Source: an uncultured Jannaschia sp. (lineage in GTDB: Bacteria; Pseudomonadota; Alphaproteobacteria; Rhodobacterales; Rhodobacteraceae). From it: DNA of 64,000 nt. Where the stretch lies: the NCBI RefSeq assembly GCF_947494025.1, contig NZ_CANLTQ010000006.1, positions 95,204 through 159,203 of the forward strand, read 5' to 3'. The notes beneath the pieces were generated by a model. That model worked only from the letters and a program-made list of their open reading frames with translations. It did not search any database and had not been told where the DNA came from. Shown piece by piece: positions 63,789-64,000 of this stretch (positions are counted from its first letter, which is position 1; each line of letters begins with the position of its first letter). The translations under genes were made by a program, and so were the position numbers.

Positions 63789-64000
63789 ATGCAGAACGTC
63801 TACGTCGGTGTCGACGTCGCCAAGAACTGGCTCGACATTCATCATCCCGAGCACGGCGCGCGCCACATCGAGAACACCCCTGCCGCCGCACGGGCCTTCG
63901 CCAGGTCCTGCGCGCGCGACGGCGCCTGGGTCATCTTCGAGGCCAGCGGTGGCTACGACCGCGTGCTGCGAGAGGCGCTCGAGGCGGCAGAGGCCAAGTT
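63789..64000 (+). mobile_element. IS110-family transposase, 3' truncated by window edge
   Basis: The 70 visible codons begin MQNVYVGVDVAKNWLDIHHP: the first catalytic Asp of the DEDD RuvC-like transposase is in GVDVAK, and the conserved Glu is in VIFEASGGYDRVL. AGGAGCAGG precedes the ATG. IS110 elements lack terminal inverted repeats, so the left boundary cannot be fixed; it probably lies between 63616 and 63745. The frame is intact as far as seen. Confidence 0.9.

Overview
The window is high-GC DNA from an alphaproteobacterium, most likely a Rhodobacterales (Rhodobacteraceae/Roseobacter-type) organism. The evidence is the flagellar gene set with FlaF/FlbT and a MotE-like protein, the choXWV-betICBA choline module, a three-partner capsule exporter, and TTAA-N7-TTAA sites of the CtrA type before flagellar genes. 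The initiator tRNA also has the alphaproteobacterial sequence.

Region 1 (1-11.4 kb) is a formate dehydrogenase locus. A Tat-exported molybdopterin catalytic subunit runs off the left edge. It is preceded on the minus strand by a small Tat protein, a TorD-type chaperone, DUF3306 and DUF3305. Divergently transcribed are a multi-[4Fe-4S] protein, a DUF6494-like protein, an Mrp/ApbC-type Fe-S ATPase, a biotin/lipoate-ligase-like protein and a DUF6505-like protein. A tungstate ABC transporter (tupBCA) follows, suggesting that the enzyme uses a tungsten cofactor. The tupB leader can fold over its own ribosome binding site.

Region 2 (11.4-20.9 kb) makes and exports surface polysaccharide: a DUF4422-GT8 fusion glycosyltransferase, UDP-sulfoquinovose synthase (sqdB), an extended SDR epimerase, a GT2 glycosyltransferase, a KpsM/KpsE/KpsT-type exporter and glucose-1-phosphate thymidylyltransferase.

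Region 3 (20.9-31 kb) takes up choline and converts it to glycine betaine: choV, a GFA-family gene, choW, choX; then betI, betC, betB, betA, a second GFA gene and a small hypothetical gene. A decayed glutathione S-transferase lies between choW and choX. A BetI-type palindrome sits between choX and betI. Proline catabolism follows (putA with a divergent Lrp-type regulator, 31-34.6 kb).

Region 4 (34.8-55.9 kb) is a large flagellar cluster: flagellin, flaF, flbT, a DUF1217 gene, fliI, flgBC-fliEQ-flgFGAH-fliL paralogue, a FliJ-like gene, flhB-fliR-flhA, a MotC-like candidate, motA, motE-like, fliL, fliF-fliH-fliN-fliP and a Pro/Ala-rich unknown. fliG, fliM, motB, flgDEIKL and fliK are not in the window and must lie elsewhere.

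Region 5 (56-62.1 kb) is housekeeping: ettA, nadD, an EamA transporter, a DacB-type carboxypeptidase, trmL and a hemerythrin-like protein. Region 6 (62.1-64 kb) is a decayed integration zone around tRNA-fMet: a truncated GT8 gene, the tRNA, a serine recombinase tail reading antisense into the tRNA, an IS3 remnant, and an IS110 transposase leaving the right edge.
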